64,000 bases of DNA, taken from Motilibacter rhizosphaerae (GTDB lineage: Bacteria; Actinomycetota; Actinomycetes; Motilibacterales; Motilibacteraceae). Below are positions 46,829-55,800 of the stretch, in pieces. The position numbers and the translations under genes were made by a program. The notes beneath the pieces were generated by a model that saw only the letters and a program-made list of their open reading frames with translations, had not been told where the DNA came from and did no database searches. The DNA lies in contig NZ_SGXD01000001.1 in assembly GCF_004216915.1 (NCBI RefSeq), positions 857,013-921,012 on the forward strand, written 5' to 3'. How positions within the stretch are numbered: the stretch's first letter is position 1; the number at the start of each line of letters is the position of its first letter.

Positions 46829-48871
46829 GTGCGCACCTCATGGGCTCGGCTGGCGATCCCCGCCGGTGTCGTCGGCATCATCCTGATGCTGGTGGTGCCG
46901 CTGCCGACCGTCGTGCTCGACATGCTGATCGCGGCGAACATCGCGTTCGCGCTGGTCATCCTGCTGCTGAGCATGTTCGTCAGCAACGCGCTCGACTTCT
47001 CGATCTTCCCCACCGTCGTCCTCATCGCGACGCTGTTCCGGCTCGCCCTCAACGTCAGCGCCACGCGGCTCGTGCTGCGCGACGGCTTCGCGGGCCACGT
47101 CATCGACGCGTTCGGCCACTTCGTCGTCGGTGGCAACCTCGTCATCGGCCTCGTCATCTTCTTCATCCTCGTCGTCATCCAGTTCATGGTCATCACCAAG
47201 GGTTCGGAGCGCGTAGCCGAGGTCGGCGCCCGCTTCACCCTCGACGCGATGCCCGGCAAGCAGATGGCGATCGACGCCGACCTCAACCAGGGCCTGATCG
47301 ACGAGGGCGAGGCGCGCAAGCGCCGCGAGGCGATCACCGCCGAGGCCGACTTCTACGGCGCGATGGACGGCGCCTCGAAGTTCGTCAAGGGCGACGCGAC
47401 GGCGGCCGTCCTCATCACCTCGATCAACCTCATCGGCGGCTTCATCATCGGGGTGGTCCAGCACCACCAGAGCCCCGGCACGGCGATGACGACGTACAGC
47501 CTGCTGAGCGTCGGTGACGGCCTCGTCTCGCAGATCCCCGCACTGCTGCTCTCGGTCTCGACCGGCCTCATCGTCACCCGCTCCGCCTCCCAGGGCGACC
47601 TCGGCTCCGACTTCGTCGCCCAGCTCGGCAAGCAGCTGCTGCCGCTGCGGATCGCCGGCGGCGCGGTGCTCGCGCTGTGCCTCATCCCGGGCCTGCCCAA
47701 GCTTCCCTTCCTCGCGATCGGCTCGCTGGTGCTGTACGCCTCGACCCGCGTCCCGAAGCCCGTAGAGGCGACCGAGACCGACGCCGCGGCCGCGATCGAG
47801 GCCCCGCCCGGGCCCGACTCGCCGGAGCAGCTGGCCGAGGACATGCGCGTCGACGCGCTCGCACTGGAGCTGGCCTGCGACCTCATCGACCTGGTCGACA
47901 CGAGCGTCGGTGGCGACCTGCTCGACCGCGTCCGCTCGCTGCGCCGCAAGATCGCCCTCGAGCTCGGCCTCGTCCTCCCGCCGGTCCGTACGCGCGACGA
48001 CCTCGAGCTCCCGCTGTCGACCTACGTCATCAAGATCGGCGGCATCGAGGCCGGCCGCGGCGAGGCCCCGCCCGGGACCGTGCTCGCCATCGGCGAGAGC
48101 CTCGACGGCCTGCCGGGTACGCCGACCAAGGAGCCCGTGTTCGGCCTCACCGCCCGCTGGGTGCCGATCGAGCTGCGCGCGCAGGCCGAGATGCTCGGCG
48201 CCACCGTCGTCGACCGGACGAGCGTGCTCACCACGCACCTCGCCGAGGTCGTCCGTCAGGGCGCCAGCCGCCTGCTCGGCCGCGAGGACGTGCGCTCGCT
48301 CGTCGACATGGTCAAGCGCACGCACCCGGTGGTCGTCGAGGAGCTCACGCCGGCCATGCTCACGCTCGGCGAGGTCCAGCGCGTGCTGCACAGCCTGCTG
48401 GACGAGCACGTCTCGATCCGCGACCTCCCGCGCATCTTCGAGGCGCTCTCCCTGCGCGCCAAGGTCTCCAGCGACACCGAGGGTCTGGTCGAGGCCGCGC
48501 GCACCGCGCTGGGGCCGGCGATCGCCGCGCCGTACGTCGAGGACGGCACCCTGCGCGTCATCACCTTCGAGCCGCGCCTCGAGCAGTCGCTGTTCGAGTC
48601 GATGATCAACGGCGACGGCGGCACGCACATCCTGCTCGACCCCGTGCGGCTCGAGAACGTCACGACGCGGCTCGCGGCGTACATGGAGGCCGCCGAGCAG
48701 CGGGGCGTCAACCCCGTCCTCGTCTGCTCCCCTCAGGTGCGGGGCGCGGTGAGCCGACTCGTGAGGACAGCAATCCCCCGGATGCCCGTCCTGTCCTACA
48801 GCGAGGTCCAGGGGCAGATGAGGATCGAGACGATCGGAGTGGTGGACGATGCCCACGCGCTTGCTGCTTGA
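46829..48871 (+). CDS. flhA: Flagellar export gate protein FlhA
   Basis: A 680-residue inner-membrane component of the flagellar type III export apparatus. Eight N-terminal helices include the FHIPEP signature region (RFTLDAMPGKQMAIDADLNQ), and the cytoplasmic half has the four-subdomain export platform, with DLPRIFEAL in the usual place. The GTG at 46829 follows GGGAAGG by six bases. It starts an operon with the FlhF-like, PilZ and small membrane genes; no other core flagellar gene lies in the window. Confidence 0.95.
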   Translation: MRTSWARLAIPAGVVGIILMLVVPLPTVVLDMLIAANIAFALVILLLSMFVSNALDFSIFPTVVLIATLFRLALNVSATRLVLRDGFAGHVIDAFGHFVVGGNLVIGLVIFFILVVIQFMVITKGSERVAEVGARFTLDAMPGKQMAIDADLNQGLIDEGEARKRREAITAEADFYGAMDGASKFVKGDATAAVLITSINLIGGFIIGVVQHHQSPGTAMTTYSLLSVGDGLVSQIPALLLSVSTGLIVTRSASQGDLGSDFVAQLGKQLLPLRIAGGAVLALCLIPGLPKLPFLAIGSLVLYASTRVPKPVEATETDAAAAIEAPPGPDSPEQLAEDMRVDALALELACDLIDLVDTSVGGDLLDRVRSLRRKIALELGLVLPPVRTRDDLELPLSTYVIKIGGIEAGRGEAPPGTVLAIGESLDGLPGTPTKEPVFGLTARWVPIELRAQAEMLGATVVDRTSVLTTHLAEVVRQGASRLLGREDVRSLVDMVKRTHPVVVEELTPAMLTLGEVQRVLHSLLDEHVSIRDLPRIFEALSLRAKVSSDTEGLVEAARTALGPAIAAPYVEDGTLRVITFEPRLEQSLFESMINGDGGTHILLDPVRLENVTTRLAAYMEAAEQRGVNPVLVCSPQVRGAVSRLVRTAIPRMPVLSYSEVQGQMRIETIGVVDDAHALAA

Positions 48872-50420
48872 GGGTTCGAGCATCGAGGAGCTCCTCGCGC
48901 AGGTCCGCGCGGAGCACGGTCCCGCCGCCCGCATCGTCCACGCCGACCGCGTCCGCAGCGGCGGCATCGGCGGGTTCTTCGCCAAGGAGCGCTTCGAGAT
49001 CCAGGTCGAGGTCGCCGACGACGCGGCCCACTCCGGGTCGGGCGTCCTGGCCGCCGGGCTGGACATCCTCGACCTGGTCGACACGGCCGACTCGCGCGAC
49101 ATCCGCGACTCCGTGGACACCCGCGACATCCGTGACTCGGCCCGCGAGCAGCGCCGCCGCTCCGACCGCCCCGAGGTGCGCCGCGAGGTCGAGCTGGTGC
49201 AGACGGCGACCACCGCCGAGGGCGACCCGCTGGTGAGCACCGACTCCCCGTCGTTCGCCCGCCTGCTCGCCGCCCTGAGCAAGGACGCCGAGGTGCTCCC
49301 GGACCCCGAGCCCGCCCCGGCCCCCGCGCGCCCCGTCCGCCCCGCCTTCCCGCACCTCGCCGCCGAGCAGACGGTCTCCGCTCGCCGCACGGCCCCGGCC
49401 GAGCCGGTCGCCGAGGCCGAGGACCCGGCGGAGGTGCTGCTGCGCGAGCGTGCGGCTTTCGAGGCGATCCTCGCCGAGCCCGTCGTCGAGGAGCCGGTGC
49501 CCGCTCCCGTCGTCGCCCCGGTCGTCATCGCTCCGGTCGTCGCGGCCGCTGCTCCCGTGGCCGTCGCGGTCGAGGAGCCGAAGCCGTTCGCGCCGATGGC
49601 GCCGGCCGCCGTCGTCCTCACCGCCGCCCCCGTCGTCGCCGCGGTCACCCCGCCGCCGGCTCCCATGGCCGAGCCGGAGGTCGTCGAGCCCGTCGCCGTC
49701 GTGGAGGAGGCCGCTCCCGCGCCCGTCGAGGAGCCCGAGCCCGTCCTCCCGCCCCGCGGTCGCTCGGCCCAGCAGATGGTCGCCGTCGGCGTCCCGCGCG
49801 AGCTCGTCGCCGGCCTGCCCGCGCGCATCGACATCGAGTCGGCGGCCGCGGCCGTCGCCGCTGCGCTCCCGCCCGTCCCGGCCTGCGCCGACCGCAGCGG
49901 TGCCGTCATCGCCATCGTCGGCGAGGGCCGCGCGGCGTACGACGAGGCCCGTCGACAGGCCGCTCGCCTCGGCCTGGTCGCCGACGACGTGGCGCTCGTC
50001 GCGCGTACGCCGCTCGGCCTCGACCTCGGAGGCCGCGGCCACGTCGGTGACCGCGATGCGCTCTCCCGCAGCATCGAGAAGTGGCGCGCCTCCGACCTCC
50101 CGACGGTCGTCGCGGTCGACATGCCGATGCGCGGCATCGGCGCGGAGTGGGCGCAGCGCATGCTCGCGGCGCTCGGCGCCGACACCACGTGGGCCGTCGT
50201 CGACGCGAGCCGCAAGCTCGCCGAGAACAGCGCCCAGCTGCGCCGCCTGCCCGGCGTCGACGCGCTCGTCGTGACGAACGCCGAGGCGACGACGACCCCT
50301 GGCGAGGTGCTTGTCCTCAACCACCCGGTGGCCGTGGTCGATGGGGATCGTGCGAGCCGCGGGCGCTGGGCCGAGCTGCTCGTGGCGGCGGCGACGCAGG
50401 AGGAGGCGGAGGAGCGGTGA
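48849..50420 (+). CDS. FlhF-like protein lacking a P-loop
   Basis: A 523-residue protein. The N-terminal 60 residues (LLLEGSSIEELLAQVRAEHG, GGIGGFFAKERFEI) match the FlhF B-domain. A long Pro/Ala/Val/Glu-rich spacer (about residues 100-300) follows. The C-terminal part is laid out like the SRP-type GTPase domain, but the expected GxxGxGKT loop is replaced by VGEGRAAYDEA, and no NKxD-type motif is seen; TNAEATTTPGEVL occupies its place. GTP binding is therefore doubtful. It overlaps flhA by 23 bases and pilZ by four. Possibly a flagellar placement factor that has lost GTPase activity. Confidence 0.78.
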   Translation: MPTRLLLEGSSIEELLAQVRAEHGPAARIVHADRVRSGGIGGFFAKERFEIQVEVADDAAHSGSGVLAAGLDILDLVDTADSRDIRDSVDTRDIRDSAREQRRRSDRPEVRREVELVQTATTAEGDPLVSTDSPSFARLLAALSKDAEVLPDPEPAPAPARPVRPAFPHLAAEQTVSARRTAPAEPVAEAEDPAEVLLRERAAFEAILAEPVVEEPVPAPVVAPVVIAPVVAAAAPVAVAVEEPKPFAPMAPAAVVLTAAPVVAAVTPPPAPMAEPEVVEPVAVVEEAAPAPVEEPEPVLPPRGRSAQQMVAVGVPRELVAGLPARIDIESAAAAVAAALPPVPACADRSGAVIAIVGEGRAAYDEARRQAARLGLVADDVALVARTPLGLDLGGRGHVGDRDALSRSIEKWRASDLPTVVAVDMPMRGIGAEWAQRMLAALGADTTWAVVDASRKLAENSAQLRRLPGVDALVVTNAEATTTPGEVLVLNHPVAVVDGDRASRGRWAELLVAAATQEEAEER

Positions 50421-51046
50421 TCTCGTACCCGGCGGTCAACACCCTGGTCCGTGTGGGCCTGGGGGACGACATCCCGGTGCTGCCCTCGCGCATCGAGGAC
50501 GTCGACGGCAGCGACGTGCTCCTCGCGGCTGCGTCCTACGTCGGCGACCTGCACGGCCCCCAGGTCGGGGACACCGTGTCGCTGCACTGGACCTCCGCGC
50601 GCGGCGTGTGCAGCGTGCCGGCGCAGTTCCTCGGCACCGAGCGCCGCGGCATGAAGCTGTGGCGCGTCCGCCTCGAGGGCACCGTCGAGCTCGTGCAGCG
50701 CCGGCGGTACGCGCGGGTGCACACGAGCGGGGCGCTCTCGCTCGTCGGCGGCGGCGACATGGACACCGTGCGCATGGGCTGGATGGTCGACCTCGGCGAG
50801 GGCGGCGTGCGCTGCCGGCTCGCGCCCGGCTCGTTCCTGCCCGCCGAGCCCGTCGAGGTCCGGCTCAACGTCGAGGGCGACGTCGTGACGCTGCTCGGCT
50901 CCGTCGTGCGCAGCGAGCCCTCCGGCAACGGCTTCGACGAGGTGACGATCAGCTTCCCCGACGACCACCCCGCCAGCGACCTCGTGCGCCGCTTCGTCTT
51001 CCAGGAGCAGATGCGCGCCCGGCGCGACGCCGCTGAGCGGAGCTAG
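50417..51046 (+). CDS. PilZ-domain (YcgR-like) c-di-GMP protein
   Basis: A 209-residue protein. The N-terminal YcgR-like beta domain is followed by a PilZ domain with the c-di-GMP motif RRRYARV near residue 95 and DLGEGGVRC as the second motif. It likely slows the flagellar motor when c-di-GMP rises. The GTG shares bases with the FlhF-like stop codon and has GGAGGA upstream, so it is co-translated. Confidence 0.87.
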   Translation: MISYPAVNTLVRVGLGDDIPVLPSRIEDVDGSDVLLAAASYVGDLHGPQVGDTVSLHWTSARGVCSVPAQFLGTERRGMKLWRVRLEGTVELVQRRRYARVHTSGALSLVGGGDMDTVRMGWMVDLGEGGVRCRLAPGSFLPAEPVEVRLNVEGDVVTLLGSVVRSEPSGNGFDEVTISFPDDHPASDLVRRFVFQEQMRARRDAAERS

Positions 51047-51048
51047 GC

Positions 51049-51306
51049 GTGCGCGTCCTGCGGCCCGGGGCGCTCCTGGGGTCCTTCGTCATCTGCTCGC
51101 CGACGACGTACCAGGCCTTCGTCGCCGGCACCGTGTCGGTCGACGCCGCGATCCTGCGGTTCCTCATCTTCATCGTCCCGTGCGGTGTCGCGATCAGCCT
51201 GTTCGACGGGCTGCTCGACGCGTACACCTCGGGGGTGGGGCGGACGGCGAAGAAGCCCGAGCCGCTCGACCGCAGGCGGGCGGACGACGTCAGCCCCGGC
51301 AGCTGA
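51049..51306 (+). CDS. Small membrane protein after pilZ
   Basis: An 85-residue protein with two hydrophobic segments (residues 7-30 and 33-55), then a charged tail. The GTG lies two bases after the pilZ stop, so it belongs to the flhA operon. No family recognised. Confidence 0.6.
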   Translation: MRVLRPGALLGSFVICSPTTYQAFVAGTVSVDAAILRFLIFIVPCGVAISLFDGLLDAYTSGVGRTAKKPEPLDRRRADDVSPGS

Positions 51307-51355
51307 GGTCATGTAGTATCTAGTCCGGCCCGCGGTCCTCCGCGGGCTGAGAAAT

Positions 51356-51428
51356 GCGCCCGTAGCTCAACGGATAGAGCATCTGACTACGGATCAGAAG
51401 GTTAGGGGTTCGAGTCCCTTCGGGCGCA
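51356..51428 (+). tRNA. tRNA-Arg (ACG)
   Basis: A 73-nt cloverleaf. The acceptor stem GCGCCCG pairs with CGGGCGC, and the discriminator is A. The anticodon loop CTACGGA lies between TCTGA and TCAGA, giving ACG. The T arm has GGGTTCGAGTCCC. TAGTAT (51313-51318) is a likely -10. The 3' end faces a broken integrase, so it is the probable attachment site. Confidence 0.95.
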
Positions 51429-51451
51429 CGCTGTGTCGAGACAGTAGACAC

Positions 51452-51487
51452 GAGGCCCTGACCAGCGGGAACGCGGGTCAGGGCCTC
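51452..51487 (+). terminator. Terminator after tRNA-Arg
   Basis: GAGGCCCTGACC (51452-51463) pairs perfectly with GGTCAGGGCCTC (51476-51487), a 12-bp stem with a 12-base loop, 23 bases beyond the tRNA. Confidence 0.82.
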
Positions 51488-51549
51488 TGTCGTGTGCGGC
51501 GGTGCGGCGGCATCTGAGGCTCCTTCCGGGGTGGATGTCTGCTGGTGCG

Positions 51550-52290
51550 CTAGGAACGCCTAGGAACCGAGCCGGACGCAGCGGCATCGGACAGCACGGC
51601 GGCGATCCGATCGGCCGCGGATCGCCCGACGCCGCGGTCCACATGGGTGTAGAGATCGGCCGTGATGGCCGTCGTCGAGTGGCCCAGCCGGTCCGAGACG
51701 ACCTTGATGTCGATGCCGGCCGCGAGCGCGAGGCTGGCATTCGTGTGGCGGAGGTCGTGCAGACGGATGACCGGCAGGCCGGCCTCCTCGGCCAGACGCT
51801 GAAAGTGCCGCGTCACGTACTCCGGCCGCAGCGGCCGACCGTCCTCGCGGGTGAAGACCAGGCCGTGGTCCTGCCAGGCGGCCCCCCACGCAGTGCGCTC
51901 GAGCTGCTGCTGACGCTCGTGCTGGCGGAGGCGCTCAACAGTTCCCGGGTCAAGGGGCACGACGCGGCTCCCCCGCTTGGTCTTCGGGCTGCCGACGAGG
52001 AGCTGGCCGCGCACCTCGGTGATCTGCTGGACGACGAAGAGGGCTCCGCCGTCCAGGTCGAGGTCGGCCCAACGAAGTCCCGTCGCCTCCCCTCGCCGCA
52101 TGCCGGTGACGAGCAGCAGTTGGTAGAGCGCGTGGAGTCGGTCGAGCTCGATCGCGCGGAGGAAGTCGCGGCTCTCCTGGGCTGTCCACGGGCGCGGCCG
52201 TCTGGGGTTCTCGGCTGCGAGCTCGATGTGAGCGGCTGGGTTGTACAGCGGCTCGTCGCGGCCATCGAAGCGCGCCGCGCGTACCTCCAT
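51550..52290 (-). pseudogene. Truncated tyrosine recombinase (integrase)
   Basis: The catalytic domain is intact: TGMRRGEATGLRW (first Arg), PKTKRGSR (Lys), RLHDLRHTNASLAL (His-x-x-Arg), SDRLGHSTTAITADLYTHV (His and Tyr). It begins around YNPAAHIEL (about 52245). Upstream on this strand the frame stays open to 52668, but I see no SAM-like core-binding or arm domain, and that DNA is coding on the other strand. The gene therefore lacks its N-terminal half. It lies with its 3' end toward tRNA-Arg, the usual position for an integrase at one edge of an integrated element. The break point, about 52260-52320, is approximate. Confidence 0.75.
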
Positions 52291-52473
52291 CCGCCGCTGC
52301 CGCAGCAGCCCCCAGACCCTGACCCTGCCGTGCCCACGCCGGAGGTCACCCAGGACGACGAGGCCCTCGACGAGCTCGCCGACACCGGCGACGGCGTGGT
52401 GCAGCCGGTCGGGGACCTGCTCGCCGGAGGCGACGCGCGCGCCGCTCTCGAGCGGCTCCGCGGCTCTCGCTAG
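52270..52473 (+). pseudogene. C-terminal remnant of an interrupted gene
   Basis: On the plus strand the last 50-65 codons before a TAG (52471-52473) show near-complete G/C at third positions and read as a normal acidic protein end: TPEVTQDDEALDELADTGDG, then a short segment ending RAALERLRGSR. No start lies nearby, and sequence to the left is the integrase on the other strand. A small hairpin follows at once. This looks like the tail of a host or element gene cut when the integrase segment was joined here. Confidence 0.55.
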
Positions 52474-52477
52474 CGAG

Positions 52478-52496
52478 GGCACGCTTCTCGCGTGCC
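52478..52496 (+). terminator. Hairpin after the gene remnant
   Basis: GGCACGC pairs with GCGTGCC around TTCTC, four bases after the TAG of the remnant. It supports the remnant having been a real transcribed gene end. Confidence 0.5.
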
Positions 52497-52895
52497 GCTT
52501 CCGGAGCGGACCGAAGCGAGGCGACAGCGTCGTTGCGACGGCTGCGAGGGTGCACCGCTCAGCAGCGGGACGACCGCCCCGAGGGAGAGCTTGTCCAGGA
52601 TCGACCGCGGGGACGTAAATCTGCGAACCTCCGAACCGGTTAGCCCGCCAGGGGCGGGTCCCGTTCACCCGATCGGGTGACAGTGCAGCATGAGGGAGCG
52701 CGGCGCGAGATCGTTCATCTTCTGGGTCTTCCGCTCAGGGTTGCCCGGGTCTACTGTCCCGGTTCGCGGGCGTCAGGTGCGTGTGAGGCGGCGGTCGCGA
52801 GCGGTAGCCGAAGGGGCTGCCGTAGCAGGGTCCGCCACGAGAACTACCTGTGCCACAGGGTCTCTTTGGCGTGCCCGGGCGAAGGAGCCTGGCTG
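52497..52895. other. Intergenic region upstream of the Rhs gene, with a palindrome
   Basis: About 400 bases with no supported gene. TCACCCGATCGGGTGA (52665-52680) is a perfect 16-bp palindrome and a candidate operator for the Rhs gene. A clear ribosome site (GAAGGAGCC, 52881-52889) lies at the right end. Confidence 0.5.
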
Positions 52896-55800
52896 ATGCG
52901 TCGCCGTTACCTCCCTGTCGTTCCCGTCGCTGTCGCACTCTCGGTCGCGGGCCTGCCCGCGGCCCTGGCTACCCCGGCGCACGCAGCCGCCAGCCCTGCC
53001 GCGCAGGCCTCGCCGCCGCCGGGCGGCACCGCGCCCGGGGGAGTGGTGGCGCTGAAGTCGTCCCCGCTGCCGCAGCCCGCCGCCGATGGCGAGTTCCCGA
53101 CCCTGCGGACCGCGGACTCCCGGACCTTCGCGACGAGGGACGGGCTGCGCGAGACCGTGCTCTACCACGGGCAGGTCAACTACCGGGATGCCTCCGGGGC
53201 GTGGCAGAAGATCGACGACCAGCTCACCGGCGACGGGCACGGCGGCTGGCAGTCGACCGCGGGCCCCGGTCACGGTCAGCGTGCCGGGCTCCCTGGCCTC
53301 GGGTGCCGTCGCGGCGGCGGCCGCGGCGGGGCAGGTGTCGCTGCAGCTCCACACCGTCGGCACCCCGGCCGCGCCGAGCGTATCCGGTGCGGTCGCCACC
53401 TACTCAGGCGTCCTGCCCTCGGTCACCGCCCGGGTCACCGCGGCGGCGTCGAGCGTGCGGGAGGACCTGGTCCTCGCCGACGCGTCCGCGCCGTCGTCGT
53501 ACGTGTTCGACCTGCATGTCCCGGCCGGTTGGACGCCGCGGCTCGAGGTCGACGGGTCGGTGTCGCTGCGCACGAGCTCCGGGACCGTGGTGGGGGAGAT
53601 CCCCGCCCCCTCGGTGTACGAGAACGGGTCGAGCACCGCCGCGACCGGCGCGGGCGCGCACTACACGCTCGCCGGGGCGGGAAGCGCGTGGACGCTCACC
53701 ACCACCCTCGACGCGGCCTGGCTGGCCGGCTCGTCACGGGCGTTCCCGGTGACGCTCGACCCTGACCTGTGGCTCGACCCCGGCACCAGCGCGCAGACCT
53801 GCGCCATCACCACCGCCACGACCCCGCAGGGCTGCCACTTCACCACCCTCACCGTCGGGTCCGCGACCGCCGCGCTGGGGGCGCAGGCCGGCTACCCCGG
53901 CACCTACCGGGCGCTGCTGCAGTTCAACGACGTCACGACCGCGATCCCCACCGACGCGACGATCGTCGACGCCAACCTCAAGATGCACGTCAGCACGCAC
54001 CTGGTCTCCGGGCGGACGCAGCAGGTGTCCATCTACGGCGTCACCGCCCCCTGGACCGTGCCGGGCGCCTCCTGGACAAACCGCAACTCGACCACCGCCT
54101 GGACGACCGCCGGCGGTGACACCGACACCGACGCGACCGGCACGGTCACGACGACGGCGAGCACGAACGCCGACGACTACTTCCCGGCGACCGCCCTCGT
54201 CCGCGATTGGGTGTCCGGCGCCCGCTCGAACTACGGCCTCGAGCTGCGCGCGACCAACGAGACCGGCTACCAGACCAACGACTACTGCGACGTCAACTGC
54301 GCCGACGGGCAGCGCCCCGAGCTCCACGTCATCTGGCAGCCCTCCCTCGGGCTGCAGTCATCCCAGCAGTACTACGACGTGCCGCTCACCGACACCCTCT
54401 CGGCGCACGTCAACATCGCCTCCGGCGACCTCGTCGTGCAGCAGACCGACATGACCGTCCCCGGTCCCGGGCTCTCGACCTCGATCGTGCGGACCTACAA
54501 CTCCCGGGACGCGTTCGACATCAACTTCGGCGGCGCCGTCGGCACCCACTGGACCACCAGCTACGGCTACGACGAGTACGCCACCCTCGGCACCCTCTTC
54601 ACCACCCTGGGCGCCTTCGACGGGCGCGATCCGCGTACGCCGACCCGACGGGCACTACGACCTGTACTGGCCGAAGGCCGGCGGCGGGTACCAGTCCCCG
54701 CCCGGCGTCCACAACGACCTCACCCTCTCGACCGACCAGGCGACCATCACCATCACCGGCCGCACCTCCGGCACCGTCGAGACCTACAGCCTCAACACCA
54801 GCCACTACTACCGGCTCACCAGCGTGAAGGACCGCAACGGCCTCACGCAGACGATCGCCTACCAGCCCAACACCAGCACCGTTGCTCCCGATGGGGAGCA
54901 CCGGCTGCAGGCCTCGGTCACCGACACCGCCGGCCGCGTCATCACCGTCAACTCCGCCTACAGCTCCGCCCTCGGGAACACCCGGGTCACCGGGCTGTCC
55001 GACGCGCTCGGCCGGACCGTCACCTACACCCGCACCGGCGCGGACCTCACCGACGTGACCGACGTCAACGGCAAGCACACCCAGTTCCACTACACGAACA
55101 CGCTGCTCGACCAGATCACCACGCCGCGGGGCAACGTCATCCGCTTCGGCTACAGCGGCGACCGGGTCACCTCCCTCACCCAGTTCACCAACGCCGCCAC
55201 CGCGACGGGCAACCCGGTGTACTTCGACTACACCGACCCCACCACCCCCGGCGGCGCCGGCTCCACCGTCGTCGAGGATGCCAACACCACCGGCGACACC
55301 ACCTACGCCTGGGACAGCCACGACCGCGTCACCAAGGTGACCGACCCGCTGGGTCACTACCGCGAGGCCAAGTGGGGGCCGGACAACAACAAGACCTCCG
55401 CTTTCGACGCCACCGGCGTCGGGGGCCAGTACGACGGCGCCGAGACGACCTACAAGTTCGACACCGACTACCGCGACGGAGGGTCAAAGGCCCCGTCCGT
55501 CCCCATGCCCGGTGGCGCACCCGCCATGGACGGAGCCGAGTCGACCATCACCTACAGCGAGGCCCCCGGCACCGTCACCAACCGCGTCGGGCACTGGCTG
55601 CCCTCCCAGACGACCGACACCGAGGGCGACAAGTCCTCCATCCAGTACGACACCGCCGGCAACGTGCAGTCCGTCACCGACACGACCACCAACCCCACCA
55701 ACGGGGTCGCAACGCACAGCTACCGCTACCAGGGCGTGACCGTGAACGGAGTGACGCCTGCCTGCGGCGGCAAGGCCGGCCAGCTGTGCAGTGACACCAA

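Noticed and set aside
46838..50968. Very long open frame on the minus strand over the flhA operon
   Set aside because: It is an antisense shadow of strongly G/C-biased genes flhA, the FlhF-like gene and pilZ, whose protein motifs are clear. The minus frame reads as low-complexity Asp/Glu/Arg/His.
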